DNA of 64,000 bases, from positions 372,001 to 436,000 of the forward strand of contig JAUICL010000001.1 of the NCBI GenBank assembly GCA_030427905.1, written 5' to 3'. This document shows positions 9,106 to 19,113 of the stretch, piece after piece. The stretch comes from Bacteroidia bacterium. Lineage in GTDB: Bacteria; Bacteroidota; Bacteroidia; Flavobacteriales_D; Cryomorphaceae. Each line of letters opens with the position of its first letter. The first letter of the stretch is position 1. Below the pieces are notes generated by a model that saw only the letters and a list, made by a program, of their open reading frames with translations, did no database searches and had not been told where the DNA came from. A program made the position numbers and the translations under genes.

Positions 9106-9126
9106 TCCCCAACGGTTGGTTGGGGA
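9106..9126 (+). promoter_or_regulatory. Intercistronic stem-loop between atpE and atpF
   Basis: An 8-bp perfect stem TCCCCAAC/GTTGGGGA closes a 5-nt loop. It is not followed by a run of T long enough for a strong terminator. It lies in the 91-nt gap between subunit c and subunit b, where partial termination or mRNA protection could raise c-subunit output. Confidence 0.6.
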
Positions 9127-9172
9127 GCCTTTCCTCTTTTAAAGATTGAAAAAGAACTAAAAAATAACTCAT

Positions 9173-9661
9173 ATGCTATCAGTAAGTATCGGTACGGTAA
9201 TTTGGTCTACAATCGCTTTCTTGGTTGTAGCCTTCATTCTTACCAAAATGGCATGGAAGCCTATTCTAGCCTCGATCAAAGAGCGCGAAGAGTCAATCGA
9301 CGAAGCAATCAAGTCGGCTGAAAAGGCAAGAGAAGAAATGAGCAACTTGAAAGCGAGTAATGAAAACTTGCTTAAAGAAGCTCGCATGGAGCGCGATGCA
9401 ATGATTAAAGATGCTCGTGAAACCAAGGATAAGATCATGGCTGATGCGAAAGATCGTGCTGACGAAGAGTACGCACGTATCGTAAACTCGGCTAAAGATG
9501 CTATTCGCTCTGAAAAACTAGCTGCGATCACTGAGATCAAGAATCAAGTGGCTAGCTTGAGTATCGAAATTGCTGAACAAGTGATCCGTCAAGAGCTTAA
9601 GTCTGACGAAAAGCAAAAAGAGCTTATTGACAAGTATTTGCAAGAAGCAAAATTGAACTAG
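9173..9661 (+). CDS. atpF: F1Fo ATP synthase subunit b
   Basis: A 162-aa peripheral-stalk subunit. One N-terminal transmembrane helix (about residues 5-25) leads through the conserved AWKPIL junction into a long charged helix with Ala-rich right-handed coiled-coil spacing, ending in a region for delta/alpha contact. Length is normal. Two nucleotides separate its stop from the atpH start. Confidence 0.95.
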   Translation: MLSVSIGTVIWSTIAFLVVAFILTKMAWKPILASIKEREESIDEAIKSAEKAREEMSNLKASNENLLKEARMERDAMIKDARETKDKIMADAKDRADEEYARIVNSAKDAIRSEKLAAITEIKNQVASLSIEIAEQVIRQELKSDEKQKELIDKYLQEAKLN

Positions 9662-9662
9662 A

Positions 9663-10220
9663 ATGCACAGAGATTCTAAAGTAGCAAAACGTTATGCCAA
9701 GTCCTTGATGGACTTTGCTCAGGAGCAAAACTCGCTTGAGGCCGTTGCTGCTGACATGGAGCTCATTGCTGCTACCATTGATGGAAGCCGTGAGCTTGAG
9801 CTACTTCTCAAAAGTCCAATTATCAAATTGGATAAGAAGGTAGCTATCATGAACCAAATCTTTGGCGGTAAAATCGGTTCGATTTCACAGTCGTTTTTGG
9901 GTATTATCGCTCGAAAAGGACGAGAGAGTCTCATCGAAGAAATGGCGGTCGCTTTTGTAAACCTTTACAAAGCAAGCCAGGGAATCGTAACAGCTGAGAT
10001 CACGACTGCAATTCCACTTGACGATAAAGGACGCGAAAAGGCAAAAGCCCTCATCGCGCAGATTAGCGACAAGGTAGAATTGATCGAGAAAATCAACGAA
10101 GACATTATTGGCGGTTTCATCATCCGCGTAGGCGATAAGCAATATGATGAATCAGTTTCAAGTCGATTGTCGGCGATGAAACGAGAATTTTCTAAGAATC
10201 CACACATAGCAGAATTATAA
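9663..10220 (+). CDS. atpH: F1Fo ATP synthase subunit delta
   Basis: A 185-aa OSCP/delta subunit joining the b stalk to the top of F1. The N-terminal helical domain begins with KVAKRYAKSLMDFA, and the C-terminal signature GGFIIRVGDKQYDESVSSRL matches the family. It lies between atpF and atpA in standard order, with a 10-nt gap before atpA. Confidence 0.95.
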   Translation: MHRDSKVAKRYAKSLMDFAQEQNSLEAVAADMELIAATIDGSRELELLLKSPIIKLDKKVAIMNQIFGGKIGSISQSFLGIIARKGRESLIEEMAVAFVNLYKASQGIVTAEITTAIPLDDKGREKAKALIAQISDKVELIEKINEDIIGGFIIRVGDKQYDESVSSRLSAMKREFSKNPHIAEL

Positions 10221-10230
10221 ATAAAGCGTC

Positions 10231-11811
10231 ATGGCTGAAGTTAAACCAGCAGAAGTATCTGCAATACTAAGAGAGCAACTAGCGGGAATCAAGACCGATG
10301 CTGAGCTAGAAGAAGTAGGTACCGTACTACAAGTTGGAGATGGAATCGCTCGTATCTACGGATTGTCAAGTGTACAAGCCGGTGAGCTTATCGAGTTTGA
10401 AACTGGTCTGAAAGGAATGGTTTTGAACCTTGAAGAAGACAATGTAGGGGCCGTACTACTCGGTAACTCTCAGGATATTAAAGAAGGAGACACTGTAAAG
10501 CGTACCGGGAAAATTTCTTCGATCAATGTTGGTGAAGGGATGCTAGGACGCGTCGTTAACACACTTGGTGAGCCAATCGATGGTAAAGGACCAATCGAAG
10601 GTGAAGTCTTTGAGATGCCTATCGAGCGTAAAGCTCCAGGGGTAATCTACCGACAGCCGGTTAATGAGCCGCTTCAGACTGGTGTAAAAGCAGTTGACGC
10701 CATGATTCCAATCGGACGTGGTCAGCGTGAGCTTATCATTGGTGACCGTCAAACAGGTAAAACAACTGTTGCGATTGACACGATCATCAACCAAAAAGAA
10801 TTTTACGACAGAGGCGAGCCTGTTTTCTGTATTTATGTTGCTATCGGTCAGAAAGGATCTACAGTAGCTCAAATCGTTAAAACACTAGAAGAAAACGGTG
10901 CAATGGCCTACACATGTGTTGTTGCTGCCAACGCTTCTGATCCTGCTCCAATGCAGTTCTTGGCACCATTCGCCGGAGCAGCTATCGGAGAGTACTTCCG
11001 CGATACTGGTCGTCCTGCATTGATCGTTTATGATGACCTTTCAAAGCAAGCCGTAGCCTACCGTGAAGTATCACTTCTTCTTAGAAGACCTCCAGGACGT
11101 GAAGCATACCCAGGTGATGTATTCTACCTTCACTCAAGACTTCTTGAGCGCGCTGCAAAATTGATCGCTTCTGATGAGATTGCTGCTCAAATGAACGACC
11201 TTCCAGAGTCGCTTAAAGGAAAAGTGAAAGGTGGTGGATCGCTTACTGCACTTCCAATCATCGAAACACAAGCCGGTGACGTATCAGCATACATCCCGAC
11301 TAACGTAATTTCGATTACAGATGGACAAATCTTCTTGGAGTCTAACCTATTCCTCTCTGGGGTTCGTCCTGCGATTAACGTAGGTATCTCTGTATCTCGT
11401 GTAGGAGGTTCCGCTCAGATCAAGTCAATGAAGAAAGTATCAGGTACGCTTAAGCTAGACCAAGCTTCTTACCGCGAACTTGAAGCATTTGCGAAATTTG
11501 GTTCTGACCTTGATGCAGCTACTATGGCTATCCTTGGAAAAGGAGCGCGTAACGTTGAAATTCTTAAGCAACCACAAAACTCTCCAATGCCAGTAGAGAA
11601 GCAAGTAGCTATCATCTACCTTGGTACAAAAGGATTGTTAGGTAAAGTACCAGTAGCTCGAATCAAAGAGTTCGAAGAAGAGTTCTTGTCTTACATGGAC
11701 GCTAAGCACCGCGATGTACTCGATACGCTTAAAAGTGGAAAGCTTACGCCTGAGGCTACTGATATGCTAGAGAAAGTGGCAGCAGAAATGTCTGCTAAAT
11801 ACGAAGGTTAA
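10231..11811 (+). CDS. atpA: F1Fo ATP synthase subunit alpha
   Basis: A 526-aa non-catalytic nucleotide-binding F1 subunit. It has an N-terminal beta barrel, the Walker A loop GDRQTGKTT at residues 171-179, the Walker B region around [17 protein letters not shown], and the ATP synthase alpha/beta signature [17 protein letters not shown]. Codon use is noticeably biased towards optimal codons, as expected for a highly expressed gene. Confidence 0.98.
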   Translation: MAEVKPAEVSAILREQLAGIKTDAELEEVGTVLQVGDGIARIYGLSSVQAGELIEFETGLKGMVLNLEEDNVGAVLLGNSQDIKEGDTVKRTGKISSINVGEGMLGRVVNTLGEPIDGKGPIEGEVFEMPIERKAPGVIYRQPVNEPLQTGVKAVDAMIPIGRGQRELIIGDRQTGKTTVAIDTIINQKEFYDRGEPVFCIYVAIGQKGSTVAQIVKTLEENGAMAYTCVVAANASDPAPMQFLAPFAGAAIGEYFRDTGRPALIVYDDLSKQAVAYREVSLLLRRPPGREAYPGDVFYLHSRLLERAAKLIASDEIAAQMNDLPESLKGKVKGGGSLTALPIIETQAGDVSAYIPTNVISITDGQIFLESNLFLSGVRPAINVGISVSRVGGSAQIKSMKKVSGTLKLDQASYRELEAFAKFGSDLDAATMAILGKGARNVEILKQPQNSPMPVEKQVAIIYLGTKGLLGKVPVARIKEFEEEFLSYMDAKHRDVLDTLKSGKLTPEATDMLEKVAAEMSAKYEG

Positions 11812-11850
11812 TACCCACTTGTAGCCTAGGCTGCAAAAACCATAATTGAA

Positions 11851-12732
11851 ATGGCAAACCTGAAAGAAATACGCTCACGGATTTCATCGGTAAACTCTAC
11901 GATGCAGATCACCTCTGCCATGAAAATGGTATCGGCTGCGAAGCTTCGAAGAGCGCAAGATGCTATCGTGCAGATGCGTCCTTATGCTACCAAACTCCAA
12001 GAGATTCTTCAGAACCTGAGTGGTGCGCTAGATGTGTCTGAAAACGTATACGCAGCTGAGCGAGACTTAGAGCGTGTGCTGATAATCGCGGTTACTTCAA
12101 ATAGAGGGCTTTGTGGTGCATTCAACAACAATGTAATCAAGGAGGTAAAAACACTGATCCAGGAGCATAAAACTGCTCAAGTTAAAGTGATGGGTGTTGG
12201 GAAAAAGGCTTACGATACTTTTTCTAAAACTCAGTACCACCTAGATGCTGTTGGATACCCTTCACAGCCATTCAAGATATTCGACGATCTTAACTTTAAC
12301 GAAGCATCTCTTATCGCGCAAAGCGTAATGGACAAGTTTGCGAACGGCAAGATTGATCGCGTATATCTCGTGTACAATTCGTTTAAGAACGCAGCGGTTC
12401 AAATTACGAGAAGTGAGCAAATGCTACCAATCGTACCTTCTGCGACAACAGAAGAAACGAGTTCTGCACAGCTCGATTACATTTTCGAGCCAAGCAAAGA
12501 AGAGATCGTAACCGAACTCATCCCGAAGTCGCTTAAAATCCAATTGTACAAGGCTATTTTGGACTCTCATGCTGCCGAACACGGTGCACGTATGACGGCC
12601 ATGCACAAAGCCACTGACAACGCTTCTGAGCTCGTTAAAGACCTCAAGTTGACATACAACAAAGCACGTCAAGCTTCGATTACGAATGAGATTCTCGAAA
12701 TTGTAGCTGGAGCCGAAGCTCTAAATGGATAA
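11851..12732 (+). CDS. atpG: F1Fo ATP synthase subunit gamma
   Basis: A 293-aa rotor shaft subunit. The N-terminal helix MANLKEIRSRISSVNSTMQI, the ITSNRGLCGAFN-type motif (here AVTSNRGLCGAFN) and the C-terminal helix ending ARQASITNEILEIVAGAEAL are diagnostic. It is the last gene of this operon and a terminator follows 18 nt after the stop. The beta and epsilon genes are missing, consistent with a separate atpDC locus in this phylum. Confidence 0.97.
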   Translation: MANLKEIRSRISSVNSTMQITSAMKMVSAAKLRRAQDAIVQMRPYATKLQEILQNLSGALDVSENVYAAERDLERVLIIAVTSNRGLCGAFNNNVIKEVKTLIQEHKTAQVKVMGVGKKAYDTFSKTQYHLDAVGYPSQPFKIFDDLNFNEASLIAQSVMDKFANGKIDRVYLVYNSFKNAAVQITRSEQMLPIVPSATTEETSSAQLDYIFEPSKEEIVTELIPKSLKIQLYKAILDSHAAEHGARMTAMHKATDNASELVKDLKLTYNKARQASITNEILEIVAGAEALNG

Positions 12733-12750
12733 GCTCAAATTGAATTCACA

Positions 12751-12781
12751 AAAAAACCCATCGAGTTTCGATGGGTTTTTC
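12751..12781 (+). terminator. Rho-independent terminator after atpG
   Basis: The stem AAAACCCATCGA/TCGATGGGTTTT has a 3-nt loop, a T tract downstream and an A tract upstream. It can act in both directions, ending the atp operon and the converging M43 protease gene. Confidence 0.9.
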
Positions 12782-12809
12782 TTTGTCTAATACTTTTTAA
12801 TCCAACCGA

Positions 12810-13985
12810 TTAAAACTCGGTAAATAAAAGGGATACGTCCACGATATTTATCGTACCATCACAGTTCAAATCGTGTAGGTCATTATAGCAGGCCTGATCA
12901 TCACCACAGCCAAAAGAGCTAGCAAATACACTCACGTCGAGAATGTTGACAGAGCCATCTGCATTGAAATCTGGATTAACGTCGCATGGTTCCGGGCCTG
13001 TAGTGCTCTCGGTACAGACCAAGTAATCTGCCAAACTATTTTGTATAGCTAAATGAGCTCGCTCCACCTGACCTGGTGTAATTTTCGTTTTGCAGCTCTG
13101 GCTCAAATAATCCATCACATTGTTGCTAACAAATCCGCACGAACCAGAACAGCCCACCCCTTGAGTTTGTGGCGGAGTATCAACTACACGGTCGCCTTGA
13201 ATAACCGGGTTCACCTCGGCCTGACACGTGTTTCCATTGAACGTGTGGAAGATGGCAAAATTATGTAACACTTCATGTGTCCAGGTATGACCTAAATCAG
13301 TGTACGACTTCAAATCAAAGCTCTGTCCATATTCATCCTCTAGCTCTTCCGAACCAAAGGCATTGAACAAGTTATAGTTTCCGTACACAACGCTGGATGT
13401 AGGGAAATACGCAAATGCTTGAGTCCCGCTTCCTTGTGAACCATCGATCTTTGATACCACATAACTATTTAAATAGCGATTCCCTGTATCATCTTCTCCC
13501 CAAGCTAGCGCATTTGCTACTTCCGTTTCAGAAATGGCATCTTCGTTTGTATTCTGAAGCCCATATTCATGCCATGCTGGCCCAAACAGTTCTACTCCGT
13601 CATGGTAAAGAATTCCACTTGTAGGGTTACCGTAAGGGTCTTCTTCTGCCAGAACCAACTCAAAACCTAAAGGGGTGTTCTCCGGATCGTACATGAGCGA
13701 ATCATTTCTAAAAAACTGATTCGTAATGCGAACCTGACTCAAGACTTGCTCCTCAGTGATCATGCCATCAGATTCAAATACACTAGCTTCTGAATCGTAT
13801 ATAACATGTACCACCACGCGAACTTTCTGACAGGGATCCGTCGTTACGTTACTAGGTAGTATGGTCAAGTTTTCTTCAAAAGCCTGCATCTCTGCAAGGT
13901 CTGATATCTTGTGTGAGCACTGCTCGTGTTGCGCCAAGACCGCAAAACTTGAAATCAGGCTAAGGGAGAGTAATATGGATTTCAT
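12810..13985 (-). CDS. Secreted M43-family (pappalysin-like) metalloprotease with dockerin-like repeats
   Basis: A 391-aa exported protease; the ATG at 13985 gives a clean signal peptide ending VLAQ. The zinc motif is HEVLHNFAIFH, i.e. HExxHxxxxxH with Ala where metzincins usually have Gly, and the Met-turn is NVMDYLSQSC. Cysteines around both motifs match the disulfides of M43 proteins. The C-terminus (last about 60 residues) has two calcium-loop dockerin-like repeats, DFNADGSVNILDV and DLNCDGTINIVDV. No YPNP-type sorting domain is seen. Substrate unknown. Confidence 0.85.
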   Translation of the reverse strand: MKSILLSLSLISSFAVLAQHEQCSHKISDLAEMQAFEENLTILPSNVTTDPCQKVRVVVHVIYDSEASVFESDGMITEEQVLSQVRITNQFFRNDSLMYDPENTPLGFELVLAEEDPYGNPTSGILYHDGVELFGPAWHEYGLQNTNEDAISETEVANALAWGEDDTGNRYLNSYVVSKIDGSQGSGTQAFAYFPTSSVVYGNYNLFNAFGSEELEDEYGQSFDLKSYTDLGHTWTHEVLHNFAIFHTFNGNTCQAEVNPVIQGDRVVDTPPQTQGVGCSGSCGFVSNNVMDYLSQSCKTKITPGQVERAHLAIQNSLADYLVCTESTTGPEPCDVNPDFNADGSVNILDVSVFASSFGCGDDQACYNDLHDLNCDGTINIVDVSLLFTEF

Positions 13986-14545
13986 TTTGAAAAGCGGCAC
14001 TACAAAACAGCCTGCCAATAGTCAACCCCCTAAACAATCACAGTTCAACCATTTGGATTCAAACATTATTTCAAAATAATTTCAAAACCCATTGCATCTC
14101 AATATTCGATGCCAGTTGGCGAAAAGTAAGCGTTTCCTGATTGATTTTCAGACTGAGAGTAGCGCCAATAAATTATACATCAGCTACTTTCTGAAATTGT
14201 GCCCTAATCGATAAGACACCAGCCAGAATTTTAACGTTGCGAATGTAAGGCCATAGAAAGGCCTTGTCAATAGATTTTGTCGAAATATAACCAAGCCAAT
14301 AAACCCATAATTTTTAGGGACATAAGCGATTTCTCGTCTGCAAACATCTGTATCGGTTAGATAAAGGGGCAATATTATCGACGAATTGAATTTTTCACTT
14401 CTTAGCTTTCCAATAATAAGCTCTCTTTTGTCTAAACTTGTCGAAATGCGCGTACAACCCACACCTTTTTACGTCCTGGCACAATCTAACCACTCTCTCA
14501 ATTTCATTCACTATTTTGGCTTACTTTCTGCTGCTATTCTAGCTT
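13986..14545. other. 560-bp intergenic region
   Basis: Divergent spacer between the M43 protease and the histidine kinase. It is AT-rich and contains only short open frames without recognisable features. I see no exact TAnnTTTG element, strong hairpin or repeat in it. Confidence 0.5.
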
Positions 14546-17500
14546 ATGGTAAAATCCAAAACGTATCCCGTAATTGCCCTCTTGCTCGGATTGGCACTGG
14601 TCCTAGGTGCTGAATTCTTTGCCGAACAAGTAGAGCGGCCGATCGATAAAATCGAAAGTAGCCAGGCCTTTGCTAAAACATTAGATGAAAAGACGGAGCG
14701 GACCATCAACCTGATCAAGAGCACGCAGTCTCAAATTCTATCTAAAGGAGCGCACCGCGTACAACTAGAAAACAACACTTCCTACCAAAAGCTCTTCGAA
14801 GATGAAGGAATTCTGATCGCCGCCTATCACAACCAAGAGCTCGTGTTATGGTCACACAACGCCGTGTCACCTGCCAATCTGCGAGAGATTGCATCCCGAG
14901 GTACGGAAATCTACCATTTCGAAAATGGATGGTACCGGCTTCTATACCTTACCAACGGACGCGACGAATACCTCGGAGCCATTCAGATAAAGAAGACCTT
15001 TCCGTACAACAACTCCTTTCTCGACAACGGTTTCCGAAAAGGATTTGACCTCCCTTGGCTCAACGACATCCACACTGATGCGATAGTTGGTGGCGTGAAG
15101 CTCAAGGCCGACCACCAATCGTTCTACCTCAGCTACAACGAGAACCCCACCCAGTCGCTTTTCAAAGCGCTCATTCATATTTTCTCTGCCGTTTTCGGCT
15201 CCTTACTGATCCTTTGGGCACTCTTTCGCCTTTTGCTCTCGCACCCAAAAAGAAAACCCATACACGGTATTGGCTTCATACTAATTGTTCTGGGGCTAAG
15301 GATCGTTTCTCTCCACGGCGGGTGGCCGTCATATGTCACCGCATTCGACCTCTTTAGTCCTACCGTCTACGCTTCTTCGGATGGCTGGCCCAGTCTGGCC
15401 GATCTACTGATCAATAGCGTTCTTATCCTCCTGTCTAGCTTTGTTATTGCCGGATTGTTTGAGCGCTTTCTGGGTAAAAGCTCCGCATCAATCAGATTCC
15501 TTCATGCAATAGGCTTGGCTTCTTTGCTCGCCTTTTCGATGTACGTTAACTTTCTTTTAAAAGGTCTCGTCATCCACTCCAGCATTCCATTCGAGATCAA
15601 TAGCATTACCGCCCTGAACGCATATAGCTTCTTGGGGATTCTCTCCATGGGCTTGCTATACTACTCGTGCTTCAAGCTCTACGATGGACTGGCTAAAGCC
15701 ATCGCAAAAAGTGGGTACACTCAGGGGCAGCTCGGACTCATCCTAGCAATAGCCGCTCTGGTTTGGATCCTGGTCAATCACTTCATAGGCATCGTCGACC
15801 TGATCTACGTTTTATGGCCTATCGCTTTACTGACAGGGTTGTTTTACTTCCGCATTTTTCTGGATGTCCAAGGGCGAAATTTTGGGGGAATCATACTTGG
15901 GATTGTGTTTTTCGCCGCACTGGGTTCACATAGCTTCATTAAGTATAGTTCTTCCAGAGAGCATGCCCAGCGAAAAGTCTTTGCTGAAAAGTTAGCGGTA
16001 GATGATGATCCGGTGGCCGAGCTTCTCTTCGAAGATTTAGCCAAAAGACTTGCCAAAGATCAGGAGATTCGAAATGTCTTTGAAGAAAATGATCTTCACT
16101 CACGCGAAACCCTACAGGGCTTTATTTCATCTAGGTACTTCAATGGATATTGGAGCCGCTACGACGTTGAGATATTCGCCTACGAAGCCGATAGCACGGT
16201 CTGGGGAAAGCTGCCTTCAGTAAGACCTAAAACATTCCGAGATGTGCTCCGACAAATTAATACGTACGGAGAACCCACTGAGCTCGTAGATCAGCTCTTC
16301 TTCATGTTCAATACGGAAGATCTGGTGACCTATATTGCCATCGTTCCACTCCACTACAGCCTGAGCACAAGCCCCGATGGCTTTATTGTTATCGAACTAT
16401 CGTCTAAACTATTTCCTCAGCAGCTTGGGTTTCCTTCCCTATTGATTGATGAAGGTTTTCAAGCGAGCCATATATCAGAAAACTATGCCACAGCGCGGTA
16501 CGCTTATGGCAAACTAATCAGCAGCAGAGGCCGTTACCCCTACCAATCTCACCCAGGTAATTTTGACGACATCTACGAAAGTCAGGAGTTTCTCAGGAAG
16601 CGTGGGTACGAGCACCTTGTTTCCAGAGTAGATCAAAACACCTTACTCATCCTCTCAAAAGAGCTCAAAAGCCCACTCGATAAAGCCACTACCCTCAGTT
16701 ATCTCTGCGCCATCTTTGGTGTGCTCTTCGTTCTTCTACTAGCCATCAAAAACTTGGCCTTGAGCAGGTCTTCTTTCACGCTCAACCTCAATCAAAAGGT
16801 TCAAGGGCTACTCGTAATTCTAACCCTGACCAGCCTACTCCTTTTCACCTTTGCTACCCAGTATTTTATCCGTGAGAAGTATACGGAGAAAAACCAAAGT
16901 CAGATCAGCGAAAAAATGCAGTCTATCCTCATGGAACTGGGACACAAACTCGGTGAAGAAGAGCAGATAAACTACGACATGATCGATTATCTGAACAGAC
17001 TACTATCTCAGTTTTCGTTCATCTTTTTCACCGACATCAATATATACAGCCCCGATGGGCTTCTCTTGGCCTCTAGCCAAATGCGCATGTTTAACGAAGG
17101 ACTTATTTCAAGGAAAATTCACCCTGAGGCGTATACGCATCTCCGCTACCTCGATCAAGTAGAATTTATAAATCAAGAAAAGGTCGGGCAAATGGCCTTT
17201 CTCTCGGGCTATGCTCCGTTTTACAACGACCGCGGCGAGCTGCTCGCTTATGTAAACTTGCCCTACTTTGCGAAGCAAACCGAACTCGAAAATGAGATTT
17301 CCAGTTTTCTTATCGCCGTGGTCAACGTTTTCGTGCTCCTTTTCTTGCTCTCCATACTCTTCGGTCTGTACACGGCTCAGTGGATAACAGCTCCTCTTAG
17401 AGCCATCCGAGAAAATCTACAGGGAATTGAGCTCGGTAAAGCCAATAGGCTTATCGCCTACTCGGGAACAGATGAAATTGGACGATTGGTAAACGCCTAC

Positions 17501-18235
17501 AACGACAAAGTGGCCGAACTTGAGAATAACGCTGCCCTACTGGCTCAGTCAGAGCGGGAATCGGCATGGCGCGAAATGGCTAAGCAGGTGGCCCATGAGA
17601 TCAAGAACCCATTGACGCCTATGAAGCTCAATATCCAATACCTGGAGCGAAGCTTATCGAACGGTGGACACATTGACGAAGCGCGAATCGAAAAGATTTC
17701 AAAACAGCTCATTGAGCAAATAGATACCCTCACGGGAATAGCCAATGCCTTCTCAAACTTCGCTCAAATGCCCAAGGCCCAAGAGACCAAAGTTGATCTG
17801 GTTCACTTGCTCGATTCGGCAGTGGGGCTCTACGATAAGTTTGAAAAAATTAACATCCACGCCGATTTTGGATCTATATCGCAAGCATTTATCATGGCCG
17901 ATAAAGAGCAGATGCTTCGCGTGTTCAACAACCTAATTAAAAACGCAATTCAAGCAACAGATGGTCAGGCACACCGGGTAATCCGCATCGGCCTGAAAGA
18001 ATCTGAAGGTGGGTACCAGGCGAGCGTCTCAGACAATGGAAAAGGCATTGCACCCGAAGACCGTCAGCGCATTTTCATGCCCAACTTTACCACAAAATCA
18101 GGCGGAATGGGGCTTGGGCTGGCACTTTCAAAAAATATCGTGGAGCAGAGCGGTGGAAAAATCTGGTTTGAATCCATCGGTTCGAGCGACACATCCTTCT
18201 TTGTATGGATGCCAAAAGGTGAAACGCCTGAGTAA
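14546..18235 (+). CDS. Very large NtrY-like membrane sensor histidine kinase
   Basis: At 1229 aa this kinase has an unusually long sensor half. One N-terminal helix (residues 8-25) precedes an extracytoplasmic segment to about 205, then a cluster of about seven transmembrane helices (206-470), another soluble region, helices near 715, 755 and 930 flanking a second sensor domain, and a HAMP linker (about 946-995). The kinase core has the phospho-acceptor H1017 in VAHEIKNPLTPMKLN, the N box NNLIKNAIQAT, and G boxes DNGKGIAPEDRQRIF and GGMGLGLALSKNIVEQSGG. The NPLTP form of the H box is typical of NtrY-type kinases. No response regulator is adjacent, so the partner and signal are unknown. Confidence 0.88.
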   Translation: MVKSKTYPVIALLLGLALVLGAEFFAEQVERPIDKIESSQAFAKTLDEKTERTINLIKSTQSQILSKGAHRVQLENNTSYQKLFEDEGILIAAYHNQELVLWSHNAVSPANLREIASRGTEIYHFENGWYRLLYLTNGRDEYLGAIQIKKTFPYNNSFLDNGFRKGFDLPWLNDIHTDAIVGGVKLKADHQSFYLSYNENPTQSLFKALIHIFSAVFGSLLILWALFRLLLSHPKRKPIHGIGFILIVLGLRIVSLHGGWPSYVTAFDLFSPTVYASSDGWPSLADLLINSVLILLSSFVIAGLFERFLGKSSASIRFLHAIGLASLLAFSMYVNFLLKGLVIHSSIPFEINSITALNAYSFLGILSMGLLYYSCFKLYDGLAKAIAKSGYTQGQLGLILAIAALVWILVNHFIGIVDLIYVLWPIALLTGLFYFRIFLDVQGRNFGGIILGIVFFAALGSHSFIKYSSSREHAQRKVFAEKLAVDDDPVAELLFEDLAKRLAKDQEIRNVFEENDLHSRETLQGFISSRYFNGYWSRYDVEIFAYEADSTVWGKLPSVRPKTFRDVLRQINTYGEPTELVDQLFFMFNTEDLVTYIAIVPLHYSLSTSPDGFIVIELSSKLFPQQLGFPSLLIDEGFQASHISENYATARYAYGKLISSRGRYPYQSHPGNFDDIYESQEFLRKRGYEHLVSRVDQNTLLILSKELKSPLDKATTLSYLCAIFGVLFVLLLAIKNLALSRSSFTLNLNQKVQGLLVILTLTSLLLFTFATQYFIREKYTEKNQSQISEKMQSILMELGHKLGEEEQINYDMIDYLNRLLSQFSFIFFTDINIYSPDGLLLASSQMRMFNEGLISRKIHPEAYTHLRYLDQVEFINQEKVGQMAFLSGYAPFYNDRGELLAYVNLPYFAKQTELENEISSFLIAVVNVFVLLFLLSILFGLYTAQWITAPLRAIRENLQGIELGKANRLIAYSGTDEIGRLVNAYNDKVAELENNAALLAQSERESAWREMAKQVAHEIKNPLTPMKLNIQYLERSLSNGGHIDEARIEKISKQLIEQIDTLTGIANAFSNFAQMPKAQETKVDLVHLLDSAVGLYDKFEKINIHADFGSISQAFIMADKEQMLRVFNNLIKNAIQATDGQAHRVIRIGLKESEGGYQASVSDNGKGIAPEDRQRIFMPNFTTKSGGMGLGLALSKNIVEQSGGKIWFESIGSSDTSFFVWMPKGETPE

Positions 18236-18294
18236 GTCACATTCGTTTATGGATTTTTATCTTTCTACTCAAGCCGAAACCATCTGAGTAAAGC

Positions 18295-18302
18295 TACATT
18301 TG
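18295..18302 (+). promoter_or_regulatory. -7 element upstream of enoyl-CoA hydratase gene
   Basis: TACATTTG matches TAnnTTTG, 16 nt before the ATG at 18319 in an 83-nt gap. No -33 TTG is evident. Confidence 0.4.
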
Positions 18303-18318
18303 TAGCTAAACATGTCTC

Positions 18319-19101
18319 ATGGAAGGAAAGAACATTAAAATCGAAAATGAAGGGGCTATTCGCCTCATCACAATAAACCGCCCCTCAAAACTGAACGCGC
18401 TCAACAAGGAGACCATTCAAGAGCTCTCTGAAGCCATGAGTACCGCAGAAGTTGATTCATCGGTTCGAGCTGTTATTCTCACCGGAGAAGGCCAAAAGGC
18501 ATTCGTAGCGGGAGCCGACATCTCTGAGTTTGCACATTTTGACGTAGATCAGGGAGCTAAACTCAGCGCCAAAGGACATGAAATCCTATTCAACGCCATC
18601 GAGGCCATGGGAACGCCTGTCATAGCCGCTGTCAATGGGTTTGCTCTTGGTGGCGGATTGGAACTTGCCATGAGCTGCCACATCAGAGTAGCCTCTGACA
18701 ATGCGCGAATGGGTCTCCCTGAGGTTTCGCTTGGTGTAATTCCTGGATATGGTGGAACACAGCGATTGGCTCAGTTTATAGGAAAAGGACGAGCGATCGA
18801 ACTTATCGCCACGGCCAAAATGATCAAAGCCGCAGACGCACTTCAAATGGGCTTGGTGAACCACATGACGACCCCAGAAGGCCTGCTAGACAAGTGTCGC
18901 GAGATTGCAAGCCAAATCGCTGGAAACTCTCCGACTGCCATTGCTGCGGGGATCAGAGCTGTCAATGCTCAGTTTGCCGAAAATGTGGATGGATATGCCG
19001 TTGAAATTGAAGCATTCGGTTCTTGCTTCGGAACAGCTGACTTCGTAGAGGGAACCACGGCCTTTCTCGAAAAACGAAAACCAAACTTTGAGGGGAAGTA
19101 A
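18319..19101 (+). CDS. Enoyl-CoA hydratase (crotonase family)
   Basis: A 260-aa cytoplasmic crotonase, probably hydrating 2-enoyl-CoA in fatty-acid or amino-acid degradation. The oxyanion-hole segment AGADISEF, the Glu in GGGLELAM and the Glu in LPEVSLGVIPGYGGTQRL correspond to the two catalytic glutamates of true hydratases, and the C-terminal FVEGTTAFLEKRKP is typical. The substrate chain length cannot be read from sequence. The flippase gene starts 13 nt after its stop. Confidence 0.9.
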   Translation: MEGKNIKIENEGAIRLITINRPSKLNALNKETIQELSEAMSTAEVDSSVRAVILTGEGQKAFVAGADISEFAHFDVDQGAKLSAKGHEILFNAIEAMGTPVIAAVNGFALGGGLELAMSCHIRVASDNARMGLPEVSLGVIPGYGGTQRLAQFIGKGRAIELIATAKMIKAADALQMGLVNHMTTPEGLLDKCREIASQIAGNSPTAIAAGIRAVNAQFAENVDGYAVEIEAFGSCFGTADFVEGTTAFLEKRKPNFEGK

Positions 19102-19113
19102 TTCTCCTATTTG

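Noticed and set aside
14184-14462. Minus-strand open frame of 92 codons in the M43-kinase intergenic region
   Set aside because: No recognisable domain, no promoter or ribosome-binding context, and composition unlike neighbouring genes; treated as non-coding.
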